A stretch of DNA of 34,403 nucleotides, from contig CALSUH010000018.1 of NCBI GenBank assembly GCA_943789485.1, positions 1 through 34,403 on the forward strand, in the 5' to 3' direction. The number at the start of each line of letters is the position of its first letter. The stretch's first letter is position 1. This document shows positions 1 through 9,468 of the stretch, in pieces. Both the position numbers and the translations under genes were made by a program. The stretch is from an uncultured Pseudomonadales bacterium (GTDB lineage: Bacteria > Pseudomonadota > Gammaproteobacteria > Pseudomonadales > Pseudohongiellaceae). The notes beneath the pieces were generated by a model, which was given only the letters and a program-made list of their open reading frames with translations, was not told the DNA's origin and ran no database searches.

Positions 1-470
1 TCGCAATAATAGGCTCAATAGGTGTGTTGGTTCAGTTGCCAAACTTTCATCGTGTGCTAAAGAAGAACGAAATCGATTATGAGATCATTAGCGCCGGTGA
101 ATTTAAGAGAACGTTAACCCAGTTTGGGGAAATCACCCAGAAAGGCCGAGACAAGGTGCAGGAAGAAGTGGAAACAATGCACGACATTTTTAAGGCTTGG
201 ATCAAAGAGCACCGGCCAAGCGTTGAGATCGACAAGATCGCCACTGGCGAAACATGGGTCGGTACTCAGGCTAAGGAGCGTTATATGGTCGATGAAATAA
301 AGACCAGCGACGACTGCATAGTAAGTGCCTGTGAGGAAGCTGATGTCTACGAAGTAGAGTACGAACTACCTAAATCCCTGCAAGATAAGATCGGCGGGGC
401 CTTTCAGGGTACCGTTGAAAAACTGTTTTCGAATTGGGTCGGTAAATCGACGACTAATACGTTTCAGTAG
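1..470 (+). CDS. sohB: SohB-type S49 peptidase, 3' part only
   Basis: This is the C-terminal part of a membrane-anchored serine peptidase of family S49 (SohB/SppA-like), which acts on proteins or peptides at the inner membrane and periplasm. The reading frame is open to the left edge: codons from position 3 give AIIGSIGV before the GTG at 24, so that GTG is internal and the true start lies outside the window. The segment AGEFKRTLT (lysine codon 105-107) matches the family region that supplies the catalytic lysine of the Ser-Lys dyad; the nucleophilic serine lies upstream, outside the window. The ATGETWVG and MVDEIKTSD segments also match SohB as I remember it. The next gene starts 71 bp downstream on the same strand. 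The family call is firm. SohB rather than another S49 member is inferred from those segments. Confidence 0.88.
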   Translation, partial: AIIGSIGVLVQLPNFHRVLKKNEIDYEIISAGEFKRTLTQFGEITQKGRDKVQEEVETMHDIFKAWIKEHRPSVEIDKIATGETWVGTQAKERYMVDEIKTSDDCIVSACEEADVYEVEYELPKSLQDKIGGAFQGTVEKLFSNWVGKSTTNTFQ

Positions 471-541
471 CAATAACTCAAGATAAGCTGACAGGGCATC
501 ATGCCTTGCCGTATGAATTACTAACTAGGGCGGATAGATAA

Positions 542-1537
542 TTGCATCAATTCAAAGCACTGCAGGTTTCGGAAAATAGCGAAGGGAAATACAGCGCGCT
601 CGTGGTAGATCGCAGCGTTGATGAACTGCCTCAGGGCGACACCCTCATTCAGGTTAATTATTCCTCGTTAAACTTTAAAGACGCCATGTCTTTTAGTGGT
701 AATAAGGCTGTTACACGGCAATACCCACATACGCCTGGCATAGACGCGGCAGGAACAGTCGTTAGCAGCGCAGATGCAGGTCTGAACGAAGGCGACGAGG
801 TTCTGGTCATCGGTTACGACTTGGGTATGAATACTAGTGGTGGCTTTGGGCAAATGATTCGCGTGCCATCCGAATGGGTCGTCAAACTACCATCCGGATT
901 AAGCCAAAAAGAAAGTATGATTATAGGTACGGCGGGTTTTACCGCGGCGTTGTGTGTTGAGAAACTCCTACTGAATGGAGCCGAGCCGAGTCAGGGTAGA
1001 GTGCTGGTAACTGGCGCGAGTGGTGGTGTTGGCATGCTAGCCGTTGCTCTATTGAGCAAGCTTGGCTTTGATGTTGCTGCGAGTACTGGCAAGCAAGAGG
1101 CTCATGCAAGGCTGACAGAATTAGGCGCGTCGGAAGTTGTAGATCGAAACGTGCTTGGAGAAGAAAACACTCGCCCTATGCTCAAAGAAGATTGGGCCGC
1201 CGCTGTTGATGTGGTTGGTGGAGATACACTCAGCAACGTAATCAAATCGTTGCGCTATGGTGGAAGTGTAGCCGCCTGTGGCTTGGTGCAGTCTCCAAGT
1301 TTTTCTACTACGGTTCTCCCTTTTATCTTACGCGGTGTGAATCTTTTAGGCGTGGATTCGGTGCAACTTCCAATCGAAACTAAACGGCGGCTGTGGAATA
1401 AGCTTGGTGCAGAATGGAAGCTAGATCAGCTAGAAAATATTTGCACAGATATTGGATTTGCTGAACTTGATGCAAGCTTAGCTCAGGTATTAAAAGGCGG
1501 GGCGAACGGGCGCTTCGTGCTCGATCTCAATAACTAA
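542..1537 (+). CDS. acuI: Acryloyl-CoA reductase, AcuI/YhdH family
   Basis: This is a zinc-independent medium-chain dehydrogenase/reductase. Characterised AcuI/YhdH enzymes use NADPH to reduce acryloyl-CoA to propionyl-CoA, a step that detoxifies acrylate, for example from DMSP or 3-hydroxypropionate metabolism. Visible features are the N-terminal GroES-like segment SSLNFKDAM (about 41-49), PGIDAAGTV (65-73), IIGTAGFTAALCVE (127-140), the nucleotide-binding loop VTGASGGVG (156-164), and a C-terminal GVDSVQLP. The length of 331 residues fits the family. The start is a TTG at 542 with an AGGGCGG stretch about 8 nt upstream; the next in-frame Met is far inside the conserved fold, so a TTG start is the best choice. 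The neighbours (a peptidase upstream, a convergent antiporter downstream) say nothing about substrate, so acrylate metabolism is inferred from the family alone. Confidence 0.88.
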   Translation: MHQFKALQVSENSEGKYSALVVDRSVDELPQGDTLIQVNYSSLNFKDAMSFSGNKAVTRQYPHTPGIDAAGTVVSSADAGLNEGDEVLVIGYDLGMNTSGGFGQMIRVPSEWVVKLPSGLSQKESMIIGTAGFTAALCVEKLLLNGAEPSQGRVLVTGASGGVGMLAVALLSKLGFDVAASTGKQEAHARLTELGASEVVDRNVLGEENTRPMLKEDWAAAVDVVGGDTLSNVIKSLRYGGSVAACGLVQSPSFSTTVLPFILRGVNLLGVDSVQLPIETKRRLWNKLGAEWKLDQLENICTDIGFAELDASLAQVLKGGANGRFVLDLNN

Positions 1538-1555
1538 ATATCAGCGTATGCCTGT

Positions 1556-2716
1556 CTAGTCTCTGCGCAATTTAGGGTTGATCGCAATAGGAGTAGGGCA
1601 GAACAGCACAACAATATAAGAAGACACTAGGAAAGTCAGGATCGCCGCACCTTGTATGGTAAGGGAGGCGATCTCTCCTATTACTCCAGACTGCGTCGCT
1701 ACGAAGGCGATGAGTAGGGAAAACTCACTAATCTGTCCCAACCTCAATCCAGCATCCCAAGCTAAGCTGTTTCTCTCGCTGAACCTCTTCAACAAGTATC
1801 GAAATACGATAGGCTTTATTGTCAGGACAGTTATTGCCAATACGACGCAGGTGATAAAAATATCGGGAAGTAACATAAGATTAAACTGCGCACCCAGTGT
1901 AAAGAAGAACAGTATCAAGAAAAAATCTCGAAGGGGTTTTAGTCTGTCCGCGATATAGAGGGAGATTGGACTAGTCGCTAATGCCACGCCTGCAACAAAC
2001 GCGCCGATCTCTGCCGAGAGTCCTAAGGCTACTCCAAGTTCCGATAAGCCCAGGCACCAGCCAATGGCGAGCAGGAAAATATATTCCTTAAAATGATCGA
2101 ACCTAGCAATCAACCGTATCAGAACATACAGCGTCGTAAAATAGGCGAACACCAATAACAGTGGAAAGGCGATTAAGACTCTTAGTGCCGTGGACTGCTG
2201 GAGATTTCCAGCGTCTAAGAAGGTGATTAGGAAAATGGCAATGAAATCTTGCAGCAGCAAGATGCCCACCATTAATTCTCCTATGTGCTTCTGATGCAGA
2301 ACTGTTGTGGGCAATAGTTTGATGCCAATAATAGTGCTCGAAAAGATCAGGCTAAATCCGATCACGAGGCTTTCGCTCTGGCTAAACCCAAATAGCAGTC
2401 CAGTAGAATAGCCCAGAAGGACGAAGACGATAGAACTTGCCAGCGTTACCAAGAAGGTCTTGCGCAAGGTAGATAAAAGCTTCTTCGGCTGCATATCTAA
2501 GCCGAGTAAAAACAGTAAGAAGATAATGCCGATTTCAGCGATATCTGCCAGCAAGCTCGCATCGGAAATATAGGCTAGACCATAAGGGCCTAGCAGAGCG
2601 CCAACGCAGATATAAGCCACCAGCAGAGGTTGACGAAAAAATAGGGCAATCGTTGAGAGTACAGCTGCACCGGTGAAAATGAGAAAGAAAGAAAAGAGTA
2701 GGGAATCAGATTCCAT
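1556..2716 (-). CDS. CPA2-family cation:proton antiporter (KefB/RosB-like)
   Basis: This is a polytopic inner-membrane transporter of the monovalent cation:proton antiporter-2 family, expected to exchange Na+ or K+ for H+. Nearly the whole 386-residue chain is hydrophobic, with roughly 11-12 membrane segments separated by short loops. Family-like stretches include ADIAEIGIIFLLFLLGLDM (about 58-76), GFSLIFSSTIIGIKLL (about 119-134) and LSAEIGAFVAGVALATSP (about 231-248). No TrkA-N or TrkA-C regulatory domain follows, so this is a short form, unlike full-length KefB/KefC. The start is the ATG at 2714-2716; there is no strong Shine-Dalgarno sequence. It lies 39 bp downstream of the DUF934 gene on the same strand and may be read through from the metH-cysI group. 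It converges on acuI with an 18-bp gap. The transported ion cannot be told from sequence. Confidence 0.85.
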   Translation of the reverse strand: MESDSLLFSFFLIFTGAAVLSTIALFFRQPLLVAYICVGALLGPYGLAYISDASLLADIAEIGIIFLLFLLGLDMQPKKLLSTLRKTFLVTLASSIVFVLLGYSTGLLFGFSQSESLVIGFSLIFSSTIIGIKLLPTTVLHQKHIGELMVGILLLQDFIAIFLITFLDAGNLQQSTALRVLIAFPLLLVFAYFTTLYVLIRLIARFDHFKEYIFLLAIGWCLGLSELGVALGLSAEIGAFVAGVALATSPISLYIADRLKPLRDFFLILFFFTLGAQFNLMLLPDIFITCVVLAITVLTIKPIVFRYLLKRFSERNSLAWDAGLRLGQISEFSLLIAFVATQSGVIGEIASLTIQGAAILTFLVSSYIVVLFCPTPIAINPKLRRD

Positions 2717-2755
2717 AGCGCAGCTGTCTTGCTGATTGTTCTCAACTATAGCGAG

Positions 2756-3256
2756 TTAGCGTCGCCTGAACAAGGGAGTGGGTTCGGTGATAGTGGACTG
2801 ATAGCCAGTCTTAAAATCTTTAAATGCATTTAGGCATAGCTCTGCTTCTTGATCGTGACGAATTTCGAAAGTTTCAAAGCCGCACTGAGCCATATAGTAA
2901 AGCTGATCGCGCAGTACGTCGCCAATAGCTCGAATTTCGCCCTTGAAGGCATACTTCTGCCGCAGTTCTCGAGCGTTCGTGTAGGAACGTCCGTCTGAGA
3001 AGACAGGGAAATTAAGTGCAATCAGGGAAAGAGAGTTAATCTCACCAGAAATCTGTTCAGGGTTTTCATTAGAATCTAACCATACCGTAATGTTGCCGTC
3101 GTATTCATTCAGCTCTTCTTGGTAAAGCCTCCAGAATTGTAGCGGTACGATGAAATTCTTGCCGGGAACCACCTTTAAAATCTCCGGCCCAGTAGATACT
3201 TTCATTACCGTCCAGGGATTGTCTATGACAGCGCTTCTATTAATCAGCTTTGGCAT
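2756..3256 (-). CDS. DUF934 protein linked to sulfite reductase
   Basis: This 166-residue soluble protein resembles the DUF934 family, which is almost always encoded next to a nitrite/sulfite reductase gene in proteobacteria. Segments such as NITVWLDSNENPE, IALNFPVFSDGRSYTNAREL and AIGDVLRDQLYYMAQCGF fit that family. Its biochemical role is not established; a helper or regulatory part in assimilatory sulfite reduction is inferred from linkage. The ATG at 3254-3256 has a good AAGGAG upstream, and its first 17 bases overlap the end of cysI, which points to translational coupling. There is one cysteine in the central part (AQCGFETFEI) and one near the C-terminus (EAELCLNAF), with no recognisable metal-binding cluster. 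Confidence 0.82.
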   Translation of the reverse strand: MPKLINRSAVIDNPWTVMKVSTGPEILKVVPGKNFIVPLQFWRLYQEELNEYDGNITVWLDSNENPEQISGEINSLSLIALNFPVFSDGRSYTNARELRQKYAFKGEIRAIGDVLRDQLYYMAQCGFETFEIRHDQEAELCLNAFKDFKTGYQSTITEPTPLFRRR

Positions 3257-4898
3257 AGACTTTCTCCTTAAATGGATTTATTCCGATTCGGTTGTAGGTG
3301 TCGATGAATTTTTCATCGTCATTGCGCTTGTCTTTGTATACGCCCACGATAGTTTCGACGACATCGGAAATTTCTTCCTGGGCGAAAGAGGGGCCTATAA
3401 TCTTGCCGAGACTAGCGTTGTTCTTCGATGAACCCCCGAGCGAGACTTGATAATACTCTTCTCCCTTTTTATCGACACCGAGAATGCCGATATTGCCAAC
3501 GTGATGATGTCCGCAGGCATTCATGCATCCAGAAATATTGAGGTTCATCTCGCCGATATTGGTGAGTTCTTCGTGGTCATCAAACTTTCGTTGAATTGAT
3601 TCAGCTATGGGAATGGATTTCGCATTGGCTAGTGCGCAGAAATCTCCGCCTGGGCAGCAGATAACATCGGTTAGTAGGCCAAGGTTATGGCTCACCATTG
3701 CTCCGGATTCCAACGCTTTCCAGAGTTCAAAAAGTTGATCCTGACGGACATCCGCCATGACAATATTCTGCTTGTGGCTAATTCGTATTTCACCGAAGCT
3801 ATATTGCTCTGATAAGTCGGCTAATTGTTCAAGCTGGCGGTCAGTGACATCGCCAGGCGCGACACCTGTCTGTTTAAAACAAACAGTCACTATAGAGTAG
3901 CCTGGGATCTTGTGTGGGTTTACATTTTGAGAGTGCCAAGCCGCGAACAATACATTGCTCTGTAATTTATCAGTCAGTTGTGCCGGACTGTTGCTGAGTT
4001 TTTGGTAGTTTGGAGCATCGAAAAATTTCTGGCAGCGATCAATTTCTTCGTCTGTAAGGGTAAGTGAAGAATCTTTAATGAGCGCCCATTGCTCTATTAC
4101 TTTTTTCTTGAACTCTTCGACGCCAGTTTCCTTTACTAGTATTTTGATTCTGGCTTTGTACTTATTGTCACGACGCCCCTCGCGGTTATAGACACGAAGT
4201 ATCGCTTCTAGTGCTGTTAGAAGGTGTTTTTTCTCAACGAAATCGAATATTTCTTTGCCTATAACTGGCGTGCGACCGAGGCCGCCACCCACGAGAATAC
4301 GAAAGCCAATCTTGTCATTGTCTCCTTTGACAATATAGATGCCGATGTCATGAACTTGTGTAGCAGCCTGATCGTTAGCAGTGCCGCAGACGGCAATCTT
4401 AAATTTTCGTGGTAGATAGGCAAATTCAGGGTGAAAGCTCGACCACTGTCGGATGATCTCGCAATACGCTCTACTATCTTCTAGTTCATCGGGCGCTGCA
4501 CCTGCAAATTGATCTGTTGTGGTGTTGCGAATACAGTTGCCGCTGGTTTGTATGGCGTGCATTTCTACTTCTGCGAGATCGGCTAGCAAATCTGGCACAT
4601 CGACTAATGCGGGCCAGTTATATTGAATATTCTGCCGAGTAGTGAAATGTGCATAACCCTTATCGTAGTGATTGGCTATGTAGGCAAGCTTGCGCAATTG
4701 TACGGAAGACAACATGCCGTAGGGCACAGCAATGCGAAGCATCGGTGCTAGGCGCTGTACATAGAGCCCGTTTTGGAGGCGCAGCGGCAAAAACTCAGTT
4801 TCACTTAGTTTGCCATCGATATAGCGATTGGTCTGGTCGCGAAACTGGGCGACTCGATCCGCTAACATCTGATGGTCATATCCGTCGTATCTATACAT
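3240..4898 (-). CDS. cysI: Assimilatory nitrite/sulfite reductase hemoprotein
   Basis: This enzyme carries out the six-electron reduction of sulfite to sulfide, using siroheme coupled to a [4Fe-4S] cluster. The two cluster motifs are clear: CPGGDFC (C-x5-C, Cys415 and Cys421 from the ATG start) and GCMNAC (C-x3-C, Cys458 and Cys462). Also visible are FTTRQNIQYNWP and TSGNCIRNTTTDQFAG in the N-terminal ferredoxin-like half and RILVGGGLGRTPVIG in the middle. At 552 residues it matches the CysI-like form that occurs with DUF934. An in-frame TTG lies at 4907, but the ATG at 4898 begins the usual MYRYDGYD-type N-terminus and is preferred. No CysJ flavoprotein gene is visible, so the electron donor may be ferredoxin or an unlinked reductase. 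metH is 75 bp upstream on the same strand. Sulfite rather than nitrite is inferred from the neighbours. Confidence 0.92.
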   Translation of the reverse strand: MYRYDGYDHQMLADRVAQFRDQTNRYIDGKLSETEFLPLRLQNGLYVQRLAPMLRIAVPYGMLSSVQLRKLAYIANHYDKGYAHFTTRQNIQYNWPALVDVPDLLADLAEVEMHAIQTSGNCIRNTTTDQFAGAAPDELEDSRAYCEIIRQWSSFHPEFAYLPRKFKIAVCGTANDQAATQVHDIGIYIVKGDNDKIGFRILVGGGLGRTPVIGKEIFDFVEKKHLLTALEAILRVYNREGRRDNKYKARIKILVKETGVEEFKKKVIEQWALIKDSSLTLTDEEIDRCQKFFDAPNYQKLSNSPAQLTDKLQSNVLFAAWHSQNVNPHKIPGYSIVTVCFKQTGVAPGDVTDRQLEQLADLSEQYSFGEIRISHKQNIVMADVRQDQLFELWKALESGAMVSHNLGLLTDVICCPGGDFCALANAKSIPIAESIQRKFDDHEELTNIGEMNLNISGCMNACGHHHVGNIGILGVDKKGEEYYQVSLGGSSKNNASLGKIIGPSFAQEEISDVVETIVGVYKDKRNDDEKFIDTYNRIGINPFKEKVYAKAD

Positions 4899-4973
4899 GA
4901 AGCTCAATGCTCTCTTTTAACTGCCATCTAATTGCTGTCAGAATGACTTCTAACTGTAAGTCTTATGCAGGTC

Positions 4974-7900
4974 TCATTCCAAATTAGGCGTTAGCAATTT
5001 TGTCATTTCTACCGCCGATTTGCCATTTCTATTGGACAGATCATCAACCTGTTCTTGTGTAATCTTTCCTACAGAGAAATATTTTGACTCTGGATTTCCA
5101 AAGTAGAAGCCACTGACGCTGGCAGCTGGACTCATGGCAAAACTTTCCGTCAGTTCGATTTGTGTTTCTTCGGCTGCATTGAGAAGAGAAAAGAGGGTCT
5201 GCTTCTCGGAGTGATCGGGACAAGCAGGGTAACCGGGTGCAGGACGAATTCCCTGGTATTTTTCGCCGATCAACTCTGTCGTCGAGAATTTTTCAGTAGG
5301 ATCAAAACCCCAGAACTCTTTGCGTACACGTTCATGCATGCGCTCAGCAAAGGCTTCAGCTAGGCGATCGGCGAGTGCCTTCACCATAATCGCTGTGTAG
5401 TCGTCGTTCTTCGCTGAGTACGTGGCGGCTAGCTCATCGGCACCAATGCCAGTAGTAACGGCGAAGCCGCCTAGGTAATCCGTACCATTTTCTGCTGATT
5501 GAGGAGCAATGAAATCAGCCAGGCAGAGATTTGGCAACTCGGCTTCTTTGGGTATCTGCTGCCTGAGGAAATGCAATTTACTAAGCGGCGCGCCAGACTC
5601 ATCTGCAACATAGAGTTGAACGTCATTGTCAGCTATCTTATTGGCCGGCCAGAAACCTATTACAGCCTTAGCTGTCAGTAGTTTCTCATCGACGATCTTT
5701 TTCAAAAGCGCCTGAGCATCGCCGAATAGATCGGTGGCAGCCGCGCCTACTTTTTCGTCGTTTAGGATAGCTGGATATTTCCCTGCGAGACTCCAGGTGA
5801 TAAAGAATGGTGTCCAGTCTATATAGTCAATGAGCTCCTCAAGGGAATAATCTGTAAACACTTTTGTGCCTAAAAAGGCTGGCTTCGCAGCTGTAAAGTT
5901 GCTCCAGTCAGCTGTAAACGGATTTGCATTCGCCTTCTTATAGGGTAGCAATTTGAGTTTGGTTGATCGATTTGCCACTCGCTCTCGAATGGCTTCATAT
6001 TCGCTGCGAATCTTACTCGCATACTCAGTCTTGTTTTTGTCATTGAGTAGCGTGCTAACAACGGACACGCTTCTAGAGGCGTCAGGCACATAGATAGTGC
6101 TGTCGTTGATATAATTTTTCTCGATCTTGACAGCGGTGTGCGCTTTGGACGTTGTAGCGCCTCCTATTAGTAGAGGAATATTGAAATTGAGCCTCTGCAT
6201 CTCGCCGGCGACATGAACCATCTCGTCGAGTGATGGAGTGATCAGGCCGCTAAGTCCAATCACATCGACATTCTCTTCTTTTGCCACCTGGAGAATCTTC
6301 TCGCAGGGGACCATGACTCCTAGGTCGATTACATCGTAGTTGTTACAGCCGAGCACAACCCCGACAATATTTTTGCCGATGTCATGTACATCTCCCTTTA
6401 CAGTGGCCATCAAAATCTTGCCCTTGCTCTGTATTACGCCGCCTTTTTCAGCCTCGATATAGGGAAGAAGATAAGCGACTGCCTGCTTCATGACTCGCGC
6501 ACTTTTAACGACCTGCGGTAGAAACATCTTACCGCTACCGAAAAGATCCCCGACCTCATCCATGCCCTTCATTAGAGGCCCTTCAATAACCTCTATAGGC
6601 TTGTCGGCTTTCTGCCTGGCTTCTTCGGTGTCCTCGGTGATGAATTTTGTAAGGCCTTTTACGAGGGAATAGGCGAGTCGTTTTTCGACATCGGCTTCGC
6701 GCCACGCAATATCTGCAGCGGTTTTCTTTTGAGATTCTCCGGAGTAGTTTGCTGCCACTTCCATTAGATTTTCTGTGCCGTTGTCATGCTTGTTAAGGAT
6801 GACGTCTTCTACTGCTTTCTTTAGGTCAGCCGGAATATCATCATAGACAGTTAATTGCCCAGCATTAACGATGCCCATTGTTAGGCCGGCCTGTATCGCG
6901 TGATAAAGAAAAACAGAATGAATAGCTTCGCGAACGGTGTTGTTGCCGCGGAATGAAAACGAGACATTACTCACACCGCCAGATATCAATGCGCCAGGTA
7001 AGTTTTCCTTGATAAAACGACAAGCTTCGATGAAGTCCACGGCATAATTGTTATGCTCTTCGATGCCGGTCGCCACAGCGAAGATATTGGGGTCAAATAT
7101 GATGTCTTCAGCGGGAAAGCCGATTGTCTGTGTTAGCAGATCGTAGCTGCGCTTGCAGATTGCGTTCTTCTTCTCCAGCGAATCTGCCTGACCTTTTTCG
7201 TCGAACGCCATAACGATAACCGCCGCACCATATTTCAGGCAGAGCTTAGCTTTCGCGAGAAAATCTTCCTCGCCTTCTTTCAGGCTGATCGAATTTACGA
7301 TGGACTTGCCCTGCACGCACTTGAGCCCTGTCTCGATTATCGCCCACTTGGATGAGTCGATCATAATCGGCACGCGGCAGATGTCTGGTTCAGAGGCAAT
7401 GAGCTTCAGAAATTTTTGCATCGCCATCTCGGAATCGAGCATGCCCTCGTCCATGTTAATATCGATTATCTGTGCACCAGACTCGACCTGCTGCAAGGCG
7501 ACCTCGAGTGCTTCCTCGTAGTTCTCATCGATAATCAGTCGGGAGAACTTTGCAGAACCGGTTATGTTGGTACGCTCACCTACGTTAACGAACAAGGACG
7601 CCGCATCGATATTGAAGGCTTCTAAGCCGGCTAGGCGGCACGCAGGCTTAAGCTGAGGAATCGCGCGGGGAGTGACTCCCTCAACTGCCGCACATATAGC
7701 AGTGATGTGATCCGGAGTAGTACCGCAGCAGCCACCGACTACATTGACGAAACCTCTTTTGGCAAAGTCGGCAATGATTGCTGCCATTTCGTTTGGAGAC
7801 TGGTCGTATTCGCCAAATTCATTTGGTAGGCCAGCGTTCGGGTGAGTCGCGACGTAGCAATTCACTATCGCTGCTGTCTCCTCGATGTGAGGGCGCAGTT

Positions 7901-8663
7901 GCTCAGCCCCCAGTGCACAATTAAAGCCAATCGAGAGGGGCTGTGCATGGGCAACCGAATTACAGAAGGCGGCGACGGTCTGGCCTGAAAGAGTGCGGCC
8001 ACTGGCGTCGGTGATCGTGCCCGATATCATGATAGGAAGAGTCCGGCCCGTGGCCTCAAAGCATTCACTAATAGCAAAGATTGCAGCTTTCGCATTCAGC
8101 GTATCGAACGCCGTTTCGATCATGATGATATCGACGCCACCTGCGATGAGCGCATTGGTGGAGTTACTGTAGTCAGCGACTAATTCATCGAAGCTGATAT
8201 TTCTGAAACCTGGATCACTGACCTTGGGCGAGAGCGAGGCTGTTTTGCTCGTTGGTCCCAGCACGCCGGCAACGAATCTAGGTTTATCCGGTGTCGTCGC
8301 TGTTATCTCATCAACTGCGGCTCTGGCGAGCTTGGCTGCTTCGAGATTGAGTTCATAGGCTAGATCTTCTAGGTGATAGTCGGATTGAGAGCTGCGGGTC
8401 GAATTGAAGGTGTTGGTTTCGACTATATCTGCGCCCGCGAGTAAGTAGTCGAGGTGAATCTGCTTAATTATAGCGGGCTGGGTCAACGAGAGCAGGTCGT
8501 TGTTGCCTGCCAGTTCATGGGGAAAGTCTGCAAAGCGGTCACTGCGAAAATCTGCATCTGACAGTTTATGTGACTGAATTATGGTCCCCATAGCGCCATC
8601 GAGCACCAAAATGCGCTGTTGGAGTAGTCTGCGGAGGCGTGCTTCTGATTCGCTGGTTTTCAT
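4974..8663 (-). CDS. metH: Cobalamin-dependent methionine synthase
   Basis: MetH moves a methyl group from methyltetrahydrofolate, through cob(I)alamin, to homocysteine to make methionine. All modules are present. The homocysteine domain has its zinc cysteines at Cys249 ([10 protein letters not shown]) and Cys312-Cys313 ([10 protein letters not shown]). The pterin-binding domain begins near 358 with [16 protein letters not shown]. The cobalamin domain has DVHDIGKN, whose histidine (near 760) is the lower axial ligand, followed by GLSGLITPS and IGGATTS. The AdoMet reactivation domain ends with [15 protein letters not shown]. Length is 1229 residues, close to the E. coli enzyme. An in-frame TTG lies 24 codons upstream at 8735, but the ATG at 8661-8663 gives the normal N-terminus and is preferred. 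The gene is divergent from nfuA across a palindrome-containing region and heads a minus-strand run with cysI. No obvious cobalamin riboswitch was recognised in the leader. Confidence 0.96.
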   Translation of the reverse strand: MKTSESEARLRRLLQQRILVLDGAMGTIIQSHKLSDADFRSDRFADFPHELAGNNDLLSLTQPAIIKQIHLDYLLAGADIVETNTFNSTRSSQSDYHLEDLAYELNLEAAKLARAAVDEITATTPDKPRFVAGVLGPTSKTASLSPKVSDPGFRNISFDELVADYSNSTNALIAGGVDIIMIETAFDTLNAKAAIFAISECFEATGRTLPIMISGTITDASGRTLSGQTVAAFCNSVAHAQPLSIGFNCALGAEQLRPHIEETAAIVNCYVATHPNAGLPNEFGEYDQSPNEMAAIIADFAKRGFVNVVGGCCGTTPDHITAICAAVEGVTPRAIPQLKPACRLAGLEAFNIDAASLFVNVGERTNITGSAKFSRLIIDENYEEALEVALQQVESGAQIIDINMDEGMLDSEMAMQKFLKLIASEPDICRVPIMIDSSKWAIIETGLKCVQGKSIVNSISLKEGEEDFLAKAKLCLKYGAAVIVMAFDEKGQADSLEKKNAICKRSYDLLTQTIGFPAEDIIFDPNIFAVATGIEEHNNYAVDFIEACRFIKENLPGALISGGVSNVSFSFRGNNTVREAIHSVFLYHAIQAGLTMGIVNAGQLTVYDDIPADLKKAVEDVILNKHDNGTENLMEVAANYSGESQKKTAADIAWREADVEKRLAYSLVKGLTKFITEDTEEARQKADKPIEVIEGPLMKGMDEVGDLFGSGKMFLPQVVKSARVMKQAVAYLLPYIEAEKGGVIQSKGKILMATVKGDVHDIGKNIVGVVLGCNNYDVIDLGVMVPCEKILQVAKEENVDVIGLSGLITPSLDEMVHVAGEMQRLNFNIPLLIGGATTSKAHTAVKIEKNYINDSTIYVPDASRSVSVVSTLLNDKNKTEYASKIRSEYEAIRERVANRSTKLKLLPYKKANANPFTADWSNFTAAKPAFLGTKVFTDYSLEELIDYIDWTPFFITWSLAGKYPAILNDEKVGAAATDLFGDAQALLKKIVDEKLLTAKAVIGFWPANKIADNDVQLYVADESGAPLSKLHFLRQQIPKEAELPNLCLADFIAPQSAENGTDYLGGFAVTTGIGADELAATYSAKNDDYTAIMVKALADRLAEAFAERMHERVRKEFWGFDPTEKFSTTELIGEKYQGIRPAPGYPACPDHSEKQTLFSLLNAAEETQIELTESFAMSPAASVSGFYFGNPESKYFSVGKITQEQVDDLSNRNGKSAVEMTKLLTPNLE

Positions 8664-8760
8664 GTTGGCGTGCTCAATTTGCTGTTTGCTGCTGGAGACA
8701 AGATAGCTGTTCGAAAAAGCTGCTAAGTCTAACAAATATGAAGGCTCACGGCATCGTGAA

Positions 8761-8787
8761 AATAACCCAGTAATGCACTGGGTTATT
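8761..8787. promoter_or_regulatory. Perfect 27-bp dyad between metH and nfuA
   Basis: Arms AATAACCCAGT and ACTGGGTTATT (11 bp each, no mismatch) flank a 5-nt centre. It lies in the intergenic space of two divergent genes. It could be a protein-binding operator. On the minus strand the stem is followed by TTTTC, so a terminator-like attenuator in the metH leader is the other reading. It does not look like a MetJ box. Confidence 0.5.
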
Positions 8788-8808
8788 CTAATTTCTGATC
8801 GATTGGAG

Positions 8809-8814
8809 TATAAT
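8809..8814 (+). promoter_or_regulatory. Candidate -10 box for nfuA
   Basis: An exact TATAAT occurs 41 bp before the nfuA ATG. The matching -35 region is poor (TTCTAA-like at about 17 bp upstream), which would fit an activated promoter. It starts 22 bp downstream of the end of the 8761-8787 dyad. Confidence 0.45.
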
Positions 8815-8849
8815 TTTCACAGTCCTAAAAATTAGCGCGAGAAAGACAT

Positions 8850-9428
8850 ATGGTAACCATCACCGAATCGGCACAAGAATACCTTACAGAATTGCTCGAG
8901 AAGCAAGATTGCGAGGGTATATCAGTGCGGATTTTTATTCTGGATGCAGGAACGCCAAAAGCTGAAACCTGTATCTCATTTTGTCGGCCCGGAGAAGAAA
9001 AAGACGACGACGAAGTGAAGCAATATGAAAACTTCAAGACCTTCATCGAGCTGTCTAGTATACCTTTCCTGGAAGAGGCCGTAGTGGACTTCGCGAAGGA
9101 TTCCATGGGCGGCCAGCTAACGATTAAGGCGCCAAACTCCCGCCTGCCAATGATTTCCGACGATAGCCCAATCGAAGATCGAGTCAATTATATCCTCTAC
9201 AACGAGGTCAACCCTGGATTGGCTGCTCATGGCGGAAATGTGTCTCTCGAAGAAATATTTGAAGAGAATGTCGCTGTTCTTCGTTTTGGTGGAGGTTGCC
9301 AGGGTTGCGGAATGGTCGATGTCACACTTAAAAACGGCGTGGAGAAGACCTTGCTAGAACAAATTCCTCAGCTGAAGGAAGTGCGTGACGTTACAGATCA
9401 CACTGTTAAGGAGAACGCTTACTACTAG
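8850..9428 (+). CDS. nfuA: Fe/S biogenesis protein NfuA
   Basis: NfuA carries [4Fe-4S] clusters and passes them to target enzymes, and is important under oxidative stress or iron shortage. The 192-residue protein has the two-domain layout of the family. The N-terminal A-type-like (HesB) domain covers about 1-95 and appears to lack the usual cluster-binding cysteine set. The C-terminal Nfu domain covers about 108-185 with [16 protein letters not shown] and the cluster-binding CxxC at Cys150 and Cys153 (GGGCQGCGM). This closely matches the E. coli positions. The ATG at 8850 has a purine-rich GAGAAAG upstream. It is monocistronic, divergent from metH and convergent with the dUTPase gene. Confidence 0.95.
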   Translation: MVTITESAQEYLTELLEKQDCEGISVRIFILDAGTPKAETCISFCRPGEEKDDDEVKQYENFKTFIELSSIPFLEEAVVDFAKDSMGGQLTIKAPNSRLPMISDDSPIEDRVNYILYNEVNPGLAAHGGNVSLEEIFEENVAVLRFGGGCQGCGMVDVTLKNGVEKTLLEQIPQLKEVRDVTDHTVKENAYY

Positions 9429-9468
9429 CAGTCTGAATTCTTGGGCAAATTGAGAACTACTTTGAGAG

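Noticed and set aside
8664..8735. Longer metH N-terminus from a TTG
   Set aside because: The extra 24 residues do not resemble MetH, and the ATG at 8663 gives the standard start.
8664..8760. Cobalamin riboswitch in the metH leader
   Set aside because: No B12-box-like sequence was recognised and the leader is too short for the full fold.
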